From DASZTU01 sp035493835 (lineage in GTDB: Bacteria; Pseudomonadota; Alphaproteobacteria; Rhizobiales; Devosiaceae), in NCBI GenBank assembly GCA_035493835.1, contig DATJHO010000120.1:1-35533 (forward strand): DNA of 35,533 bases. The letters are read 5' to 3'. Shown one piece after another: positions 1 through 8,362 of this stretch. A program made the translations under genes and the position numbers. A model generated the notes under the pieces. That model did not search any database and was not told the DNA's origin. It saw nothing but the letters and a program-made list of their open reading frames with translations. Positions within the stretch are counted from its first letter, which is position 1; the number at the start of each line of letters is the position of its first letter.

Positions 1-600
1 GAGGTTGAAGAACAAGGGATCGAGGGCCCCCTCAGAGGGGCGTCACGATCCCAGCACTCCAAAGAAATCTCGCTGAATGCCCCAAAAGCAGCGGGGCGCC
101 TCGCTCCGGCTCATTCGACGGGTGATACTGCTGGCTGGCCCGCGCAGTCTTCCAGGGCTCGCCACAAGCCGGGCAGGGTGCCTGCCAGCGGGGTTTGTTG
201 CCGGGGCTTCGAGCGGCGGCAGCAGCACTGGATAAGGCCATCGCACCAGCAGCATCACCGGTGGGCCAGCAGCGAGCCCCCGGGGATTGGGCGAGCAAGA
301 CGAGGCGATTGCGTCCGGTCTGGGCCGGGTTGCCCTGACGCTTCGGGAAGAACGCTCCGTCTGGAACGCGCCCATATCAACCCTAGCGAGAGCAATCCGT
401 GCCGCCCGACGGCAGACAATCCTGCGATTGGGAAACATCCATGAGTTGTCATTCGGGCGCCGGGCTGGCGGACGGAAATTCGCTCTTGCCGCGCCGAGCA
501 GCCGTCATCCGGCTCGGCGCGAAGCTCGTCCCTTGTACCTGGAGCGGGGGAGGGTATGAACTTCGCAGGAATGGCATGGGCGGCAGTGGAAGGAGAGGCA
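1..600. other. No recognisable gene in the left edge region
   Basis: Several frames are open on both strands, but none gives a protein with a recognisable family, a convincing ribosome binding site or the usual codon pattern of the neighbours. The low-complexity Arg/Pro/Ala-rich translations are typical of shadow frames in GC-rich DNA. A short perfect inverted repeat (CCCCTC, a short loop, then GAGGGG) lies near 27-40 and could be the terminator-like stem of a gene outside the window. Degraded mobile-element DNA is possible but I could not identify any. Confidence 0.4.
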
Positions 601-1062
601 GTGGACCAGGGCAATAGCAGTGCAACCGCACAGGCTGGAACGGGTGCTGTCAACATCAGCGTCACCGCGATGCCGTCGCCAGCGGATCTGGCCGCTATCG
701 GCGAGGGGCTCTCTGCGTATAATAAGGAGGAGGTAGGCCCGGCCAACCGAACGCCGCTTGCCGTGCTGGTGCGGGACGCGGACGAAAAGCTCGTTGGCGG
801 CATTTCCGGCTACACGGCCTGGGGCTGGCTTTACATCCAGTGGCTCTGGCTCGACGAAGCGCAGCGCGGCAAGCGGCTGGCGGGCGAGATGCTGAACGCG
901 GCCGAAGCGGAGGGACGCGCCCGCGGCTGCCATGGCAGTTACATCGACACCTTCAGCCCAATCGCTCTCAAGGCCTACCAGCGCGCCGGCTACGTGATAT
1001 TCGGCGATCTGAAGGATTTTCCAAAAGGGCGTACCCGTACGTTCCTGAGCAAGCCCTTGTAA
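601..1062 (+). CDS. GNAT family N-acetyltransferase
   Basis: This is a small cytoplasmic acetyl-CoA-dependent acyltransferase of the GNAT fold; its substrate is unknown. The acetyl-CoA loop is recognisable as QWLWLDEAQRGKRLAGEML, with an R-G-K-R-L-A version of the usual Q/R-x-x-G-x-G/A motif. It is followed by a helix rich in Ala/Glu, the strand GSYIDTFSPIALKAYQRAGY and the family end FPKGRTRTFL. I chose GTG 601 because AAGGAG lies five bases upstream and the resulting 153-residue protein fits the family. An ATG at 556 in the same frame would add 15 residues, but its purine run almost touches the start. The gene converges on anmK with only eight bases between the stops, so it is probably not part of the muropeptide operon, although it may share a terminator region with it. 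Confidence 0.82.
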   Translation: MDQGNSSATAQAGTGAVNISVTAMPSPADLAAIGEGLSAYNKEEVGPANRTPLAVLVRDADEKLVGGISGYTAWGWLYIQWLWLDEAQRGKRLAGEMLNAAEAEGRARGCHGSYIDTFSPIALKAYQRAGYVIFGDLKDFPKGRTRTFLSKPL

Positions 1063-1070
1063 AACAGCGG

Positions 1071-2186
1071 TCAGCCCGAGAGCAGGCCCCCGGTCATGGG
1101 GAGGGGGACTCCTGTGGTGGTGGGGAAGCTGATCGGCAAGCCCTGCAGTGCCCGCACTGCCAGAAATGCGAAGCATTCCGCCTCGATGGCGTCGCCGCGC
1201 CAGCCTACCGCTTCGGCGGGCACCGGCTCGACGCCGGCTCGGCTCGCGAGCGTCGTCATGAGCGCAGGGTTGTGTCGGCCACCGCCGCAGACCACCAGCT
1301 TTTTCGGCCGCTGTGGCAGGAGGTCGAGCGCCTTGCTGACGGCGCCGGCGGTGAAGGCAGTCAGGGTCGCGGCGCCATCCTCGGGGCCGAGCCCGTCGGC
1401 CATGCTGGCGGGAAAGTCGAAGCGGTCCAGCGACTTGGGGTAGGGCGCACTGAGATAGGCGTGCTGCAGCAGCTTTTGGAGCCGCTCCTCGTCGACCTTG
1501 CCCTTGAAGGCAAGGGCACCGCCCCGGTCCATGTCGCCGAGGCCCTGCATGCGGACGAAATCGTTGATGGGCGCATTGGCCGGCCCGGCATCGAACGCGA
1601 TCAGTTGGTCACGACCGTCCCACCAGGTGACATTGGCGACGCCGCCAAGGTTGAGCACGGCAAGATCGCCGGCAGATCCCAGTCCGCGCAGCAGCGCCTG
1701 ATGGTAGATGGCGGCGAGCGGGGCACCCTGGCCGCCTGCGCGCACGTCGGCACTGCGGAAATCATAGGCGATTTTGACCCCGAGCAGAGCGTGCATCAGA
1801 TCGCCATCGCCGAGCTGGCGGGTTGCGCCGAGCCGCCCCGGCTGGGGCGCACGATGCAGCACCGACTGGCCGTGAAACCCCACGATCCCGATGTCCTTGA
1901 GCGAGAGCCCGGCGGAATCGACCAGTTCCTTGACGGCCGCCGCTTGGGCGGTGGTCAGCGCTTCCTCGGCCTGTCGGAAAATGGCGGGCTCCGGTCCCTC
2001 GAAGTTCCACTGCCGCGCTGCCGCAAGAGTTTCCTCGAGCAGCGAGCGGATCCATTGCGGGTAGGGCGCGAGCATATATGGCCCGAAGCTCTCGATCCGC
2101 TCGCCGTCGGTCTTGAGGAGGGCGACGTCGATATTGCCGTCGAGAACAGTGCCGGTCATCAGGCCCACGGCCCAGATGGGATCCAT
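1071..2186 (-). CDS. anmK: Anhydro-N-acetylmuramic acid kinase AnmK
   Basis: AnmK cleaves the 1,6-anhydro ring of anhydro-MurNAc and phosphorylates it with ATP, giving MurNAc-6-phosphate, the substrate of MurQ. The 371-residue length is normal. The N-terminal phosphate loop reads GLMTGTVLDGNIDVAL near residues 8-23, a variant of the usual M-S-G-T-S-x-D-G. The central VLNLGGVANVTWW and C-terminal VVCGGGRHNPALM motifs are typical of this ASKHA-fold kinase. A clear GGAGG sits seven bases before the ATG. It is the last gene of the minus-strand operon, ten bases after the serine hydrolase, and completes the two-enzyme path to GlcNAc-6-phosphate with murQ at the operon's other end. The altered phosphate loop (V-L for S-M) is worth noting, but the rest looks intact. 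Confidence 0.94.
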   Translation of the reverse strand: MDPIWAVGLMTGTVLDGNIDVALLKTDGERIESFGPYMLAPYPQWIRSLLEETLAAARQWNFEGPEPAIFRQAEEALTTAQAAAVKELVDSAGLSLKDIGIVGFHGQSVLHRAPQPGRLGATRQLGDGDLMHALLGVKIAYDFRSADVRAGGQGAPLAAIYHQALLRGLGSAGDLAVLNLGGVANVTWWDGRDQLIAFDAGPANAPINDFVRMQGLGDMDRGGALAFKGKVDEERLQKLLQHAYLSAPYPKSLDRFDFPASMADGLGPEDGAATLTAFTAGAVSKALDLLPQRPKKLVVCGGGRHNPALMTTLASRAGVEPVPAEAVGWRGDAIEAECFAFLAVRALQGLPISFPTTTGVPLPMTGGLLSG

Positions 2187-2196
2187 GGATCGCCTC

Positions 2197-3186
2197 CTAT
2201 GTGTTGACGAGATCGCCGGTGGCGCGCCGCAGTTCCACGATGCGGCTGTCGAAATGGCGGGTGGGGTGGATGCGGTTGGTCAGCAGCGTCCAGGCGCGGC
2301 CGCGTGCGAAATCGATCCAGAGGCCCGTGCCGGTGAAGCCGGTATGGCCTATGGTCTCGGCTGAGCAGCGCTCGCCACCCGACCAGCCTTCATAGGGGCG
2401 CTCCCAGCCATGGGTGCGACGGGCGGAGAGCGGGGTCCGCATCAGCGTCGAGTCAACGGTGCCGTCGAGCAGGCGGGCGGCAAAGGCGAGCACCGACTGG
2501 GCGGTACCAAAGAGGCCGGCGTGGCCGGAGCCCTGCAGCGCCGAGCAATTGTCGTCGTGCACCTCGCCCGCGAGCACGCGGCGTCGCCAGGTGCAGTCCT
2601 CGGTTGCGGCCGCATCGGCCGGATCGGCCGACCAGGCGAACCCCTCGCCGGGGTCCATGGCGCGAATGGTGCGGCCTTCGAGCCGCTCCAGCGCCAGGCC
2701 AAGGAGAATAAAATTGATGTCCGAATAAACCGACGCCCCGGCTTTCCATTCATGCTGCAGGACGAAGGCGCGCAGCAATTCCGGGTCGCGGCCATAAGTG
2801 TAGATCGGAAAGACCGCCGGGAACGGGGTCTGATGGCCGAGGCACTGGCGGAAGGTGACCTTCCGCTCCCAATTGTCGGCATTGTACTGGCGGAAGTCGG
2901 GGAGCAGCGTTGTGAGCGGTGCATCGAGGTCAATCCGTCCTGCCGCCGCGTGCGCGAGGATAAGTGGGGTGGTGAAGATCACCTTGGTCAGCGAGGCGAG
3001 GTCGAACCACGTGTCGAGCCTCATCTTCCGCTTGTTCGGAACCCTTTGTGCGAGGCCGATGGCGCGGATCGCCGTTTGGCCATTGCTGTCGATGAGGCCT
3101 AAAACGCCGCCGGGAATCCGGCCGGCCGCCACCGCTTCCTGTAAGGGCACGAAGGCGCGATCAACAAGCTGCTCGAGGTCGCTCAT
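2197..3186 (-). CDS. Serine hydrolase, class C beta-lactamase / PBP4B-like
   Basis: This 329-residue serine hydrolase has the beta-lactamase/DD-peptidase fold. The nucleophile motif S-L-T-K lies in DLASLTKVIFTTP near residue 64. The second motif is YSDINFILLG, a Y-S-D version of Y-x-N. The third is HTGFTGTGLWIDF, with HTG replacing KTG. That combination is typical of the PBP4B/EstB-like branch rather than true AmpC beta-lactamases. There is no signal peptide, so it may act in the cytoplasm on imported peptides or muropeptides. It overlaps the ABC ATPase stop by four bases (ATGA), which implies translational coupling. E. coli carries a related gene (yfeW) after murQ-murP, which supports a peptidoglycan role. 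That exact role is inference. Confidence 0.9.
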   Translation of the reverse strand: MSDLEQLVDRAFVPLQEAVAAGRIPGGVLGLIDSNGQTAIRAIGLAQRVPNKRKMRLDTWFDLASLTKVIFTTPLILAHAAAGRIDLDAPLTTLLPDFRQYNADNWERKVTFRQCLGHQTPFPAVFPIYTYGRDPELLRAFVLQHEWKAGASVYSDINFILLGLALERLEGRTIRAMDPGEGFAWSADPADAAATEDCTWRRRVLAGEVHDDNCSALQGSGHAGLFGTAQSVLAFAARLLDGTVDSTLMRTPLSARRTHGWERPYEGWSGGERCSAETIGHTGFTGTGLWIDFARGRAWTLLTNRIHPTRHFDSRIVELRRATGDLVNT

Positions 3187-4913
3187 GGCGTTGCCTCCTC
3201 TCGGACGTGATGATCCGGCCCGACCTCGCGCCAGACACTCCGCGGCGGCTCATAGCCGCGCGGCTTGACCAGCGAGGGGACCTGCGTTGCGTCAAGGGAG
3301 AATTGCTGGTGGCGACGCATCACCGACGGTACGGCCGCGATGAGCCGGCGGGTGTAGCTGTGCTGAGGGGTTCCGAGCACGGCCGCGGCTTCGCCGATCT
3401 CGACGATCCGGCCGGCAAACATCACCGCCACGCGGTGGGCGATGCGCTCCACTACGGCCATGTCGTGCGAAATGAAAAGATAGGCGAGCCCGAAGTCACG
3501 CTGCAGGTCGATCAACAGGTCAAGGACCCTCGCCTGCACCGAGACGTCGAGCGCGGAGACGGCTTCGTCTAGAACGACCACTTCGGGCTTGAGCATCAGC
3601 GCGCGGGCGATGCAAAGGCGCTGGCGCTGGCCGCCCGAGAATTGGTGCGCATAGCGGGAAAGCGAATCTTCCGGCAGGCCAACGCGGACCAGCAGGCTCT
3701 TCATGCGCTCCCGCAGAACGACATTCACACGCTGACCGGCCGCGATGGCGGGTTCGGCGAGCAGCGCTTCGACGTTTAGGCGCGGGTTGAGGGAGGCGAA
3801 GGGATCCTGGAACACCATCTGGATCGGTCGCCGGCCGCGCTCCGATCGGACCGAGATAGTGCCGCCGGTCTTTCCCACCAGGCCGAGCAGGGCGCGGGCG
3901 GTGGTCGATTTGCCGGAGCCGCTCTCGCCGACGATGGCAAGCGTTTCGCCGGGGGCGAGGTCAAAATCGACGCCGTCAACGGCGTGAACCGCGCCCCTCG
4001 ACCGGAACAGGCCCTTGCCGACAGGGAAGCGCACGGCGAGGTTGTCGACCTTGACGATGGGCTCGGTCACGCTCCGCTGGCCCCCATCGCTGCGGACGGC
4101 CCGGCCGGCGGTGAAATGCGGCACCGCCTGCAGCAAATGGCGGGTGTAGTCGTGCTTCGGATTGTCGAGCACGTCGCCCAAAGCGCCGGCCTCAACGACC
4201 ACGCCTTGCTGCATGACCAGCACGCGGTCGGCAATTCCCGCCACGAGCCCGATATCATGGGTGATAAAAATCATCGCCATGCCGATTTCCCGGCGCAGTT
4301 CGGCGAGGAGCGCCATGATCTGGGCCTGCACGGTGACATCGAGCGCGGTGGTCGGCTCATCCGCCATGAGCAGGCGCGGATTGCTGGCGAGCGCCATGGC
4401 GATCATTACCCGCTGGCGCATGCCACCCGACAGCTGGTGCGGGAAGGCGCGCAGGCGCTGTGCGGCATCCGGGATGCGTACCCGATCGAGCGCCCGCCTG
4501 GCTTCCGCGCTGGCGGCGGTGCCCGCGAGGCCATGGCTCAGCCGGAAGGCCTCGGCGATTTGCTCGCCGACGGTCATGACCGGGTTGAGGGAGGTCATCG
4601 GCTCCTGGAAGATCATGGCGATGTCGCGCCCGCGCACCCCGGTAAGCGTTCGCTCCTTGGCTTGTGCGAGATCGAGCGTGCTGCCATTAGCGGAGGTGAA
4701 AACGATGCGGCCGGAGGTGATGCGTCCGCCGCCGAAATCAATCAGCCGGTTGACCGATAGCGCCGTCACCGACTTGCCCGAGCCGCTCTCGCCGACAATG
4801 GCAAGGGTTTCGCCGGGGGCAAGGTCAAAACTGACGCCGCGGACCACCTCATTGGCAGCCGGGTCGCGACCGAAACCGACCCTGAGATCGCTGACCGAGA
4901 GCAGGGCACTCAT
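3183..4913 (-). CDS. Peptide-type ABC importer, double ATP-binding protein
   Basis: This 576-residue protein fuses two nucleotide-binding domains of the oligopeptide/nickel class, equivalent to DppD plus DppF (as in YejF or GsiA). The first half has Walker A GESGSGKSVT near residue 42, signature LSGGMRQRVMIAMAL and Walker B LLMADEPTTALD. The second half has GESGSGKSTTARAL, FSGGQRQRLCIARAL and VVLDEAVSALD. The second Walker B is followed by Ala instead of Pro, as seen in many DppF proteins. Both halves carry an ISHD/ITHD switch histidine. It should sit on the cytoplasmic face of the two permeases encoded just upstream, and it overlaps both neighbours by four bases. The operon suggests muropeptide or peptide cargo; the class itself covers many substrates. 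Confidence 0.95.
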   Translation of the reverse strand: MSALLSVSDLRVGFGRDPAANEVVRGVSFDLAPGETLAIVGESGSGKSVTALSVNRLIDFGGGRITSGRIVFTSANGSTLDLAQAKERTLTGVRGRDIAMIFQEPMTSLNPVMTVGEQIAEAFRLSHGLAGTAASAEARRALDRVRIPDAAQRLRAFPHQLSGGMRQRVMIAMALASNPRLLMADEPTTALDVTVQAQIMALLAELRREIGMAMIFITHDIGLVAGIADRVLVMQQGVVVEAGALGDVLDNPKHDYTRHLLQAVPHFTAGRAVRSDGGQRSVTEPIVKVDNLAVRFPVGKGLFRSRGAVHAVDGVDFDLAPGETLAIVGESGSGKSTTARALLGLVGKTGGTISVRSERGRRPIQMVFQDPFASLNPRLNVEALLAEPAIAAGQRVNVVLRERMKSLLVRVGLPEDSLSRYAHQFSGGQRQRLCIARALMLKPEVVVLDEAVSALDVSVQARVLDLLIDLQRDFGLAYLFISHDMAVVERIAHRVAVMFAGRIVEIGEAAAVLGTPQHSYTRRLIAAVPSVMRRHQQFSLDATQVPSLVKPRGYEPPRSVWREVGPDHHVREEATP

Positions 4914-5752
4914 GCGCTTCTCCGCTGCGTGCGCGGATCAAGGATATCGCGCAGCGCGTCGCCGGTAAGGTTGAAGCCGAGAATGCCCAGCATAATCGCG
5001 AGGCCGGGGAATATCATCAGCCAGGGGGCGTGCTGCATAAGGTTGCGGCTGTCGGCGAGCATCAGCCCGAGCGAGGGAGACGGCGGCTGCGAGCCCAGCC
5101 CGAGAAAGCTCAGGCCCGCCTCAGTGAGGAGCGCCCATGCGAGCGCGAGCGTCACCTGCACGGTCAGCGGCGCCACGAGGTTGAGCAGCAGGTGGCGCGA
5201 GAGGATGTAGCCCTGTGAGCTACCGAAAGTGCGCGCGGCGTCGACGAAGTCGCGCTGCTTGAGCGAGAGTGCCGGCCCCCTGACAACACGGGCGAAAATC
5301 GGCGTGTAGACGATCGCAATCGCCGCGATGCTGGTCGGCGTGCCGGGCCCGACAATGGCGATGATGAGAAGCGCGAGGAGAATGGCGGGGAAGGCTAGCA
5401 GCACGTCCATGACGCGCATAAGGATCCCGTCCCAGAGGTTCCCCCACCATGCGGCGAAAAGACCGATCAGGATACCGGCGCCTGCCGCCACAGCAACGGA
5501 CGCGAATGCCACCACAAAGCTCTCCCCGATCCCGACCATCAGCCGGCTGAAGGTGTCGCGACCCAAAAGGTCCGTGCCCATCCAGAAATTCGCGCTGGGC
5601 GGCTTCAACCTGCTGATCGGGAAGGGCTGCAAGGGATTGTGCGGGGTGAGGCCCAAGGCGCCCAATACGGCAAGTCCCAGATACACCACGATAATGAGCG
5701 CGCCGATGCGGCCGCTCCGGTGGAGGAGAAGGGCCCGAAGCACCTGCATCAC
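4910..5752 (-). CDS. Peptide-type ABC importer permease (DppC-like)
   Basis: This inner-membrane permease of 280 residues belongs to the DppC/OppC class. It has one N-terminal membrane segment (about residues 17-35), a periplasmic loop containing FWMGTDLLGRDTFSRLMVG, which is characteristic of DppC, and then a five-helix core. The coupling (EAA-like) loop reads FVDAARTFGSSQGYILSRHLL, followed by NLVAPLTVQ. Translation begins at GTG 5752, overlapping the upstream permease stop by four bases; an ATG at 5749 is the alternative. It pairs with the DppB-like permease and the double ATPase. The substrate is inferred from the operon (murQ, anmK) to be muropeptide or anhydro-muropeptide. Confidence 0.94.
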   Translation of the reverse strand: MMQVLRALLLHRSGRIGALIIVVYLGLAVLGALGLTPHNPLQPFPISRLKPPSANFWMGTDLLGRDTFSRLMVGIGESFVVAFASVAVAAGAGILIGLFAAWWGNLWDGILMRVMDVLLAFPAILLALLIIAIVGPGTPTSIAAIAIVYTPIFARVVRGPALSLKQRDFVDAARTFGSSQGYILSRHLLLNLVAPLTVQVTLALAWALLTEAGLSFLGLGSQPPSPSLGLMLADSRNLMQHAPWLMIFPGLAIMLGILGFNLTGDALRDILDPRTQRRSA

Positions 5753-6708
5753 CGCGCCCCCAGCCGAATGCGCGGATCGAGCGCCACATAGGCGAGATCG
5801 ACGAGGAGGTTCACGACGAGGAAGTTGAGGGCGATGAATAGCACCGCGCCTTCAACCAGCGGGTAGTCGCGCTGCGTGATGGCATCGAGCACCAAACGCC
5901 CGAGGCCAGGCAGGGCGAATACCTGTTCGACGATCACCGCCCCGCCCAGGAGATAGCCGAACTCCACCCCGCTCAGGGTTACCACCGGGATGAGCGCATT
6001 CGGCAGGGCGTGACGCCAGACCACCCGCCGCGCAGAGGCGCCCTTCGAGCGGGCCGTGCGGACGTAGTCGTCGCCCAGCACGTCGAGCATGGCGGAGCGC
6101 GAGATGCGGGTCACCGAGGCGGCAAAGGCAAAACCGAGGGTAATGGCGGGGAAAATCAGCTGCCCGAGATTGTCGCCCGGATCGACGAAAAGCGGCGTGA
6201 ATGTCCCCATCGTCGGTACGCGGCCGAAAAAGACCGACAGCACGAAAATGAAGACGAGGCCGACCACGAAATTGGGCGTCGACTGCCCGAGCATGGCGAA
6301 AAGGCGCACCACGAGATCGCTCGGCCGCTCGCTTCGGGTCGCGGCCAGCACGCCGAGCGGCACGCCGACGACGAGCGCGATCAGCATCGACAGGAGCGCG
6401 AGTTCCAATGTGAGCGGAAAGCGCTCCAGGATGACGCCGATGACCGGCTTGCCGTAGATCACCGAGATGCCGAGATCGCCGTGGAAGAGCCCGGCCAGCC
6501 AATGCAGGTATTGGGTGGGCACCGGCTTATCGATGCCAAAATAGCTCGCCAAGGCCGCCCGCTGGTTGGGCGTTAGCAGCCCCGCCTCGGTGCCAAGCAT
6601 GGCTGTTATGGCATCGCCAGGGATAAGCCTGATCGAAAAGAAGACGACGATCGATACCCCGAGCAGGATCAGCGGGAAGGTCAACAGTCGCTGTACTACA
6701 TAGGTCAT
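5749..6708 (-). CDS. Peptide-type ABC importer permease (DppB-like)
   Basis: This 319-residue inner-membrane permease is of the DppB/OppB class. The start MTYVVQRLLTFPLILLGVSIVVFF gives the first helix, and PGDAITAMLG follows as in DppB proteins. A periplasmic part with YFGIDKPVPTQYLHWLAGLFHGDLGIS and five further membrane segments come next. The coupling loop is DYVRTARSKGASARRVVWRHALPNALIPV, a near-textbook DppB EAA motif. It is the first permease after the binding-protein gene, separated from it by 63 bases that hold a strong hairpin. The hairpin probably lowers expression of the permeases relative to the binding protein. Confidence 0.95.
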   Translation of the reverse strand: MTYVVQRLLTFPLILLGVSIVVFFSIRLIPGDAITAMLGTEAGLLTPNQRAALASYFGIDKPVPTQYLHWLAGLFHGDLGISVIYGKPVIGVILERFPLTLELALLSMLIALVVGVPLGVLAATRSERPSDLVVRLFAMLGQSTPNFVVGLVFIFVLSVFFGRVPTMGTFTPLFVDPGDNLGQLIFPAITLGFAFAASVTRISRSAMLDVLGDDYVRTARSKGASARRVVWRHALPNALIPVVTLSGVEFGYLLGGAVIVEQVFALPGLGRLVLDAITQRDYPLVEGAVLFIALNFLVVNLLVDLAYVALDPRIRLGAR

Positions 6709-6734
6709 CGAGCGGAAGGCCCCGACAAATCCAA

Positions 6735-6764
6735 GCGGGGCGGACCTAAAAGGCCCCGCCCCGC
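6735..6764 (-). terminator. Intercistronic GC-rich hairpin after the binding-protein gene
   Basis: The arms GCGGGGCGGACCT and AGGCCCCGCCCCGC pair almost perfectly around a three- to four-base loop, with one mismatch or bulge. There is no T-run after it in either direction. It lies between the stop of the binding protein (6772) and the first permease (start 6708) within one operon. Such stems often protect the upstream mRNA from 3' decay or partly stop transcription, so that more binding protein than membrane components is made. Confidence 0.6.
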
Positions 6765-6771
6765 AAGGCTG

Positions 6772-8289
6772 TCACTGTTGCAGGGTAACGTGCGCCAGGG
6801 AGAACAACGTGCCGGTGGGCGAGGGTTCAAAACCCTCCACCGTCTTGAGCTGGGCAGTGTAGCCGTAGGAGGTCGACAGCCACACCCAGGGAGACATCTC
6901 GGCGAGGTGCTGCTCGAATTTGTGGAAGATCTCGACCCGCTTGGCCGGGTCGGTCTCGGCCTGGCCCTGTCGCAACAGGCCATCGAGCTCGTCGTCGGTG
7001 TAGTTGGAAACCTTGAGCAGATTGCCGTTCTTCATGAAGTAACGATTGTACATCGGGTACGGATCGGGACGGCCGCCGTTCTGGGCTACGGCCAGGTCGA
7101 AGTCGCCCTTCAGCCAGCGGTCGACATAGACGTTGAGCTCCATCATCTGGATGTTGAGCTTGATGCCGATCGCGGCGAGCTGGTTCTGCAGCACCTGCGC
7201 CTCAGCCGAAGCATAGGGTGGCTCGCCTGTCGCGGCGATCACGGTCGCCGTGAAGCCATGGACGCCAGCCTCCTTCATGAGTTCCTTGGCCTTGGTCAGA
7301 TCCTGTTTGTAGCAGAAGAGCGAATTGGGATCCTCGGCGAAGGCCGGCATGGTGAGGGGGCCCGTGACCTTGCCTTCGCCGGCGAGCGCGGTGTCGATGA
7401 CGTCCTGCCGGTCGATGGCGCAGGAGATAGCCTGGCGCACCTTGAGGTTATCCATCGGCTTGTGCGCTGGGTTGAGCTGCAAGACGTTATAGGCAAGGCC
7501 GGGTTCGCGGTTGAGCTGCAGGCTGGGTTCCTGCTGCACAAGGGTTGCGACGAGCGGGTCGTTCAGCAGGGCGAAATCGGTCTGGCCGGCGCGGAGCGAG
7601 GCCAGTATCGCCGTCTCGTCCGGCAGGACCGAAATGGTGATGCCGTCGACACCGGTCTTGCCGCCGGCCCAGTCCGGATTGGCGCTCAGCACTTCCTTGG
7701 AATTCGGATCCCAGGAATCGAGCTTGAATGGACCCGAGCCGATCGCCTTGGTGCCGATGGTGCCGGCCTCGATTTCGCTTTCGGGGAGGATGGCCGCGTT
7801 GACGCTGGCCATGGCGACCAGGATCGGGGCGTCGGCGGTCTTGAGATGGAAGACAATGGTTTCGGGGTCGGGCGTCTCCATGCTGTCGATCGACAGGAAA
7901 TTGGAGCGCGCCGCAGCCGAGGTCTTTTCGTCGAGGATGCGGGTGAAGGAGGCCTTGACGTCTGCGGAGGTGACCTGTGCCCCGCTGCTGAATTTGGCCT
8001 TGGGGTTGAGCTTGAAGGTCAGGGTCTTGGCGTCGGGAGCGAACTGCCAGCTGCTCGCGACACCGGGCACGACATTGAGCTTGGGATCGAGCTGCACCAG
8101 CGGCTCATAGATCAGTTCGAGCAGGCGCAGCGAGGAAAATGCGGTCTGCTTTTGCGGGTCGAGGCCGGTGGCGTCCTGCGCCCAGGCGAGGCGAAGCGTT
8201 GCAGCCTCTGCCGGCAGGGCGGCGGCGGGCGCGAGCAACGCCAGCGAGAGCGCAGCCGCAAAAAGCTTTCGAGATTTCGTCCAATGCAT
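6772..8289 (-). CDS. Periplasmic peptide-type substrate-binding protein (SBP family 5)
   Basis: This 505-residue secreted receptor of the DppA/OppA class delivers its ligand to the adjacent DppBC-type permeases. The start at 8289 gives MHWTKSRKLFAAALSLALL, a classical Sec signal peptide cleaved near A-E-A/A-T-L, with GGGGAG a few bases upstream; a longer reading frame upstream has no signal peptide and is rejected. Family features include RLAWAQDATGLDPQKQTAF after the signal, YEPLVQLDPKLNVVPGVASSW, FKLNPKAKFSSGAQVTSADVKAS, and the core ...VRQAISCAIDRQDVIDTAL. The neighbours murQ and anmK make muropeptides or anhydro-muropeptides the most likely cargo. The binding-pocket specificity cannot be read from sequence alone. 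Confidence 0.94.
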   Translation of the reverse strand: MHWTKSRKLFAAALSLALLAPAAALPAEAATLRLAWAQDATGLDPQKQTAFSSLRLLELIYEPLVQLDPKLNVVPGVASSWQFAPDAKTLTFKLNPKAKFSSGAQVTSADVKASFTRILDEKTSAAARSNFLSIDSMETPDPETIVFHLKTADAPILVAMASVNAAILPESEIEAGTIGTKAIGSGPFKLDSWDPNSKEVLSANPDWAGGKTGVDGITISVLPDETAILASLRAGQTDFALLNDPLVATLVQQEPSLQLNREPGLAYNVLQLNPAHKPMDNLKVRQAISCAIDRQDVIDTALAGEGKVTGPLTMPAFAEDPNSLFCYKQDLTKAKELMKEAGVHGFTATVIAATGEPPYASAEAQVLQNQLAAIGIKLNIQMMELNVYVDRWLKGDFDLAVAQNGGRPDPYPMYNRYFMKNGNLLKVSNYTDDELDGLLRQGQAETDPAKRVEIFHKFEQHLAEMSPWVWLSTSYGYTAQLKTVEGFEPSPTGTLFSLAHVTLQQ

Positions 8290-8362
8290 GGTTGTCTCCC
8301 CAGTCTTCATGATCATCCCCTCGTCTCTCCCGATCGCGGCGCTTCGTCGCGACCGGTCGAAT

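Noticed and set aside
840..2207. A 455-codon plus-strand open frame over anmK and part of the acetyltransferase gene
   Set aside because: It is the reverse shadow of anmK, whose protein is clearly recognisable; the plus-strand translation is low-complexity and matches no family.
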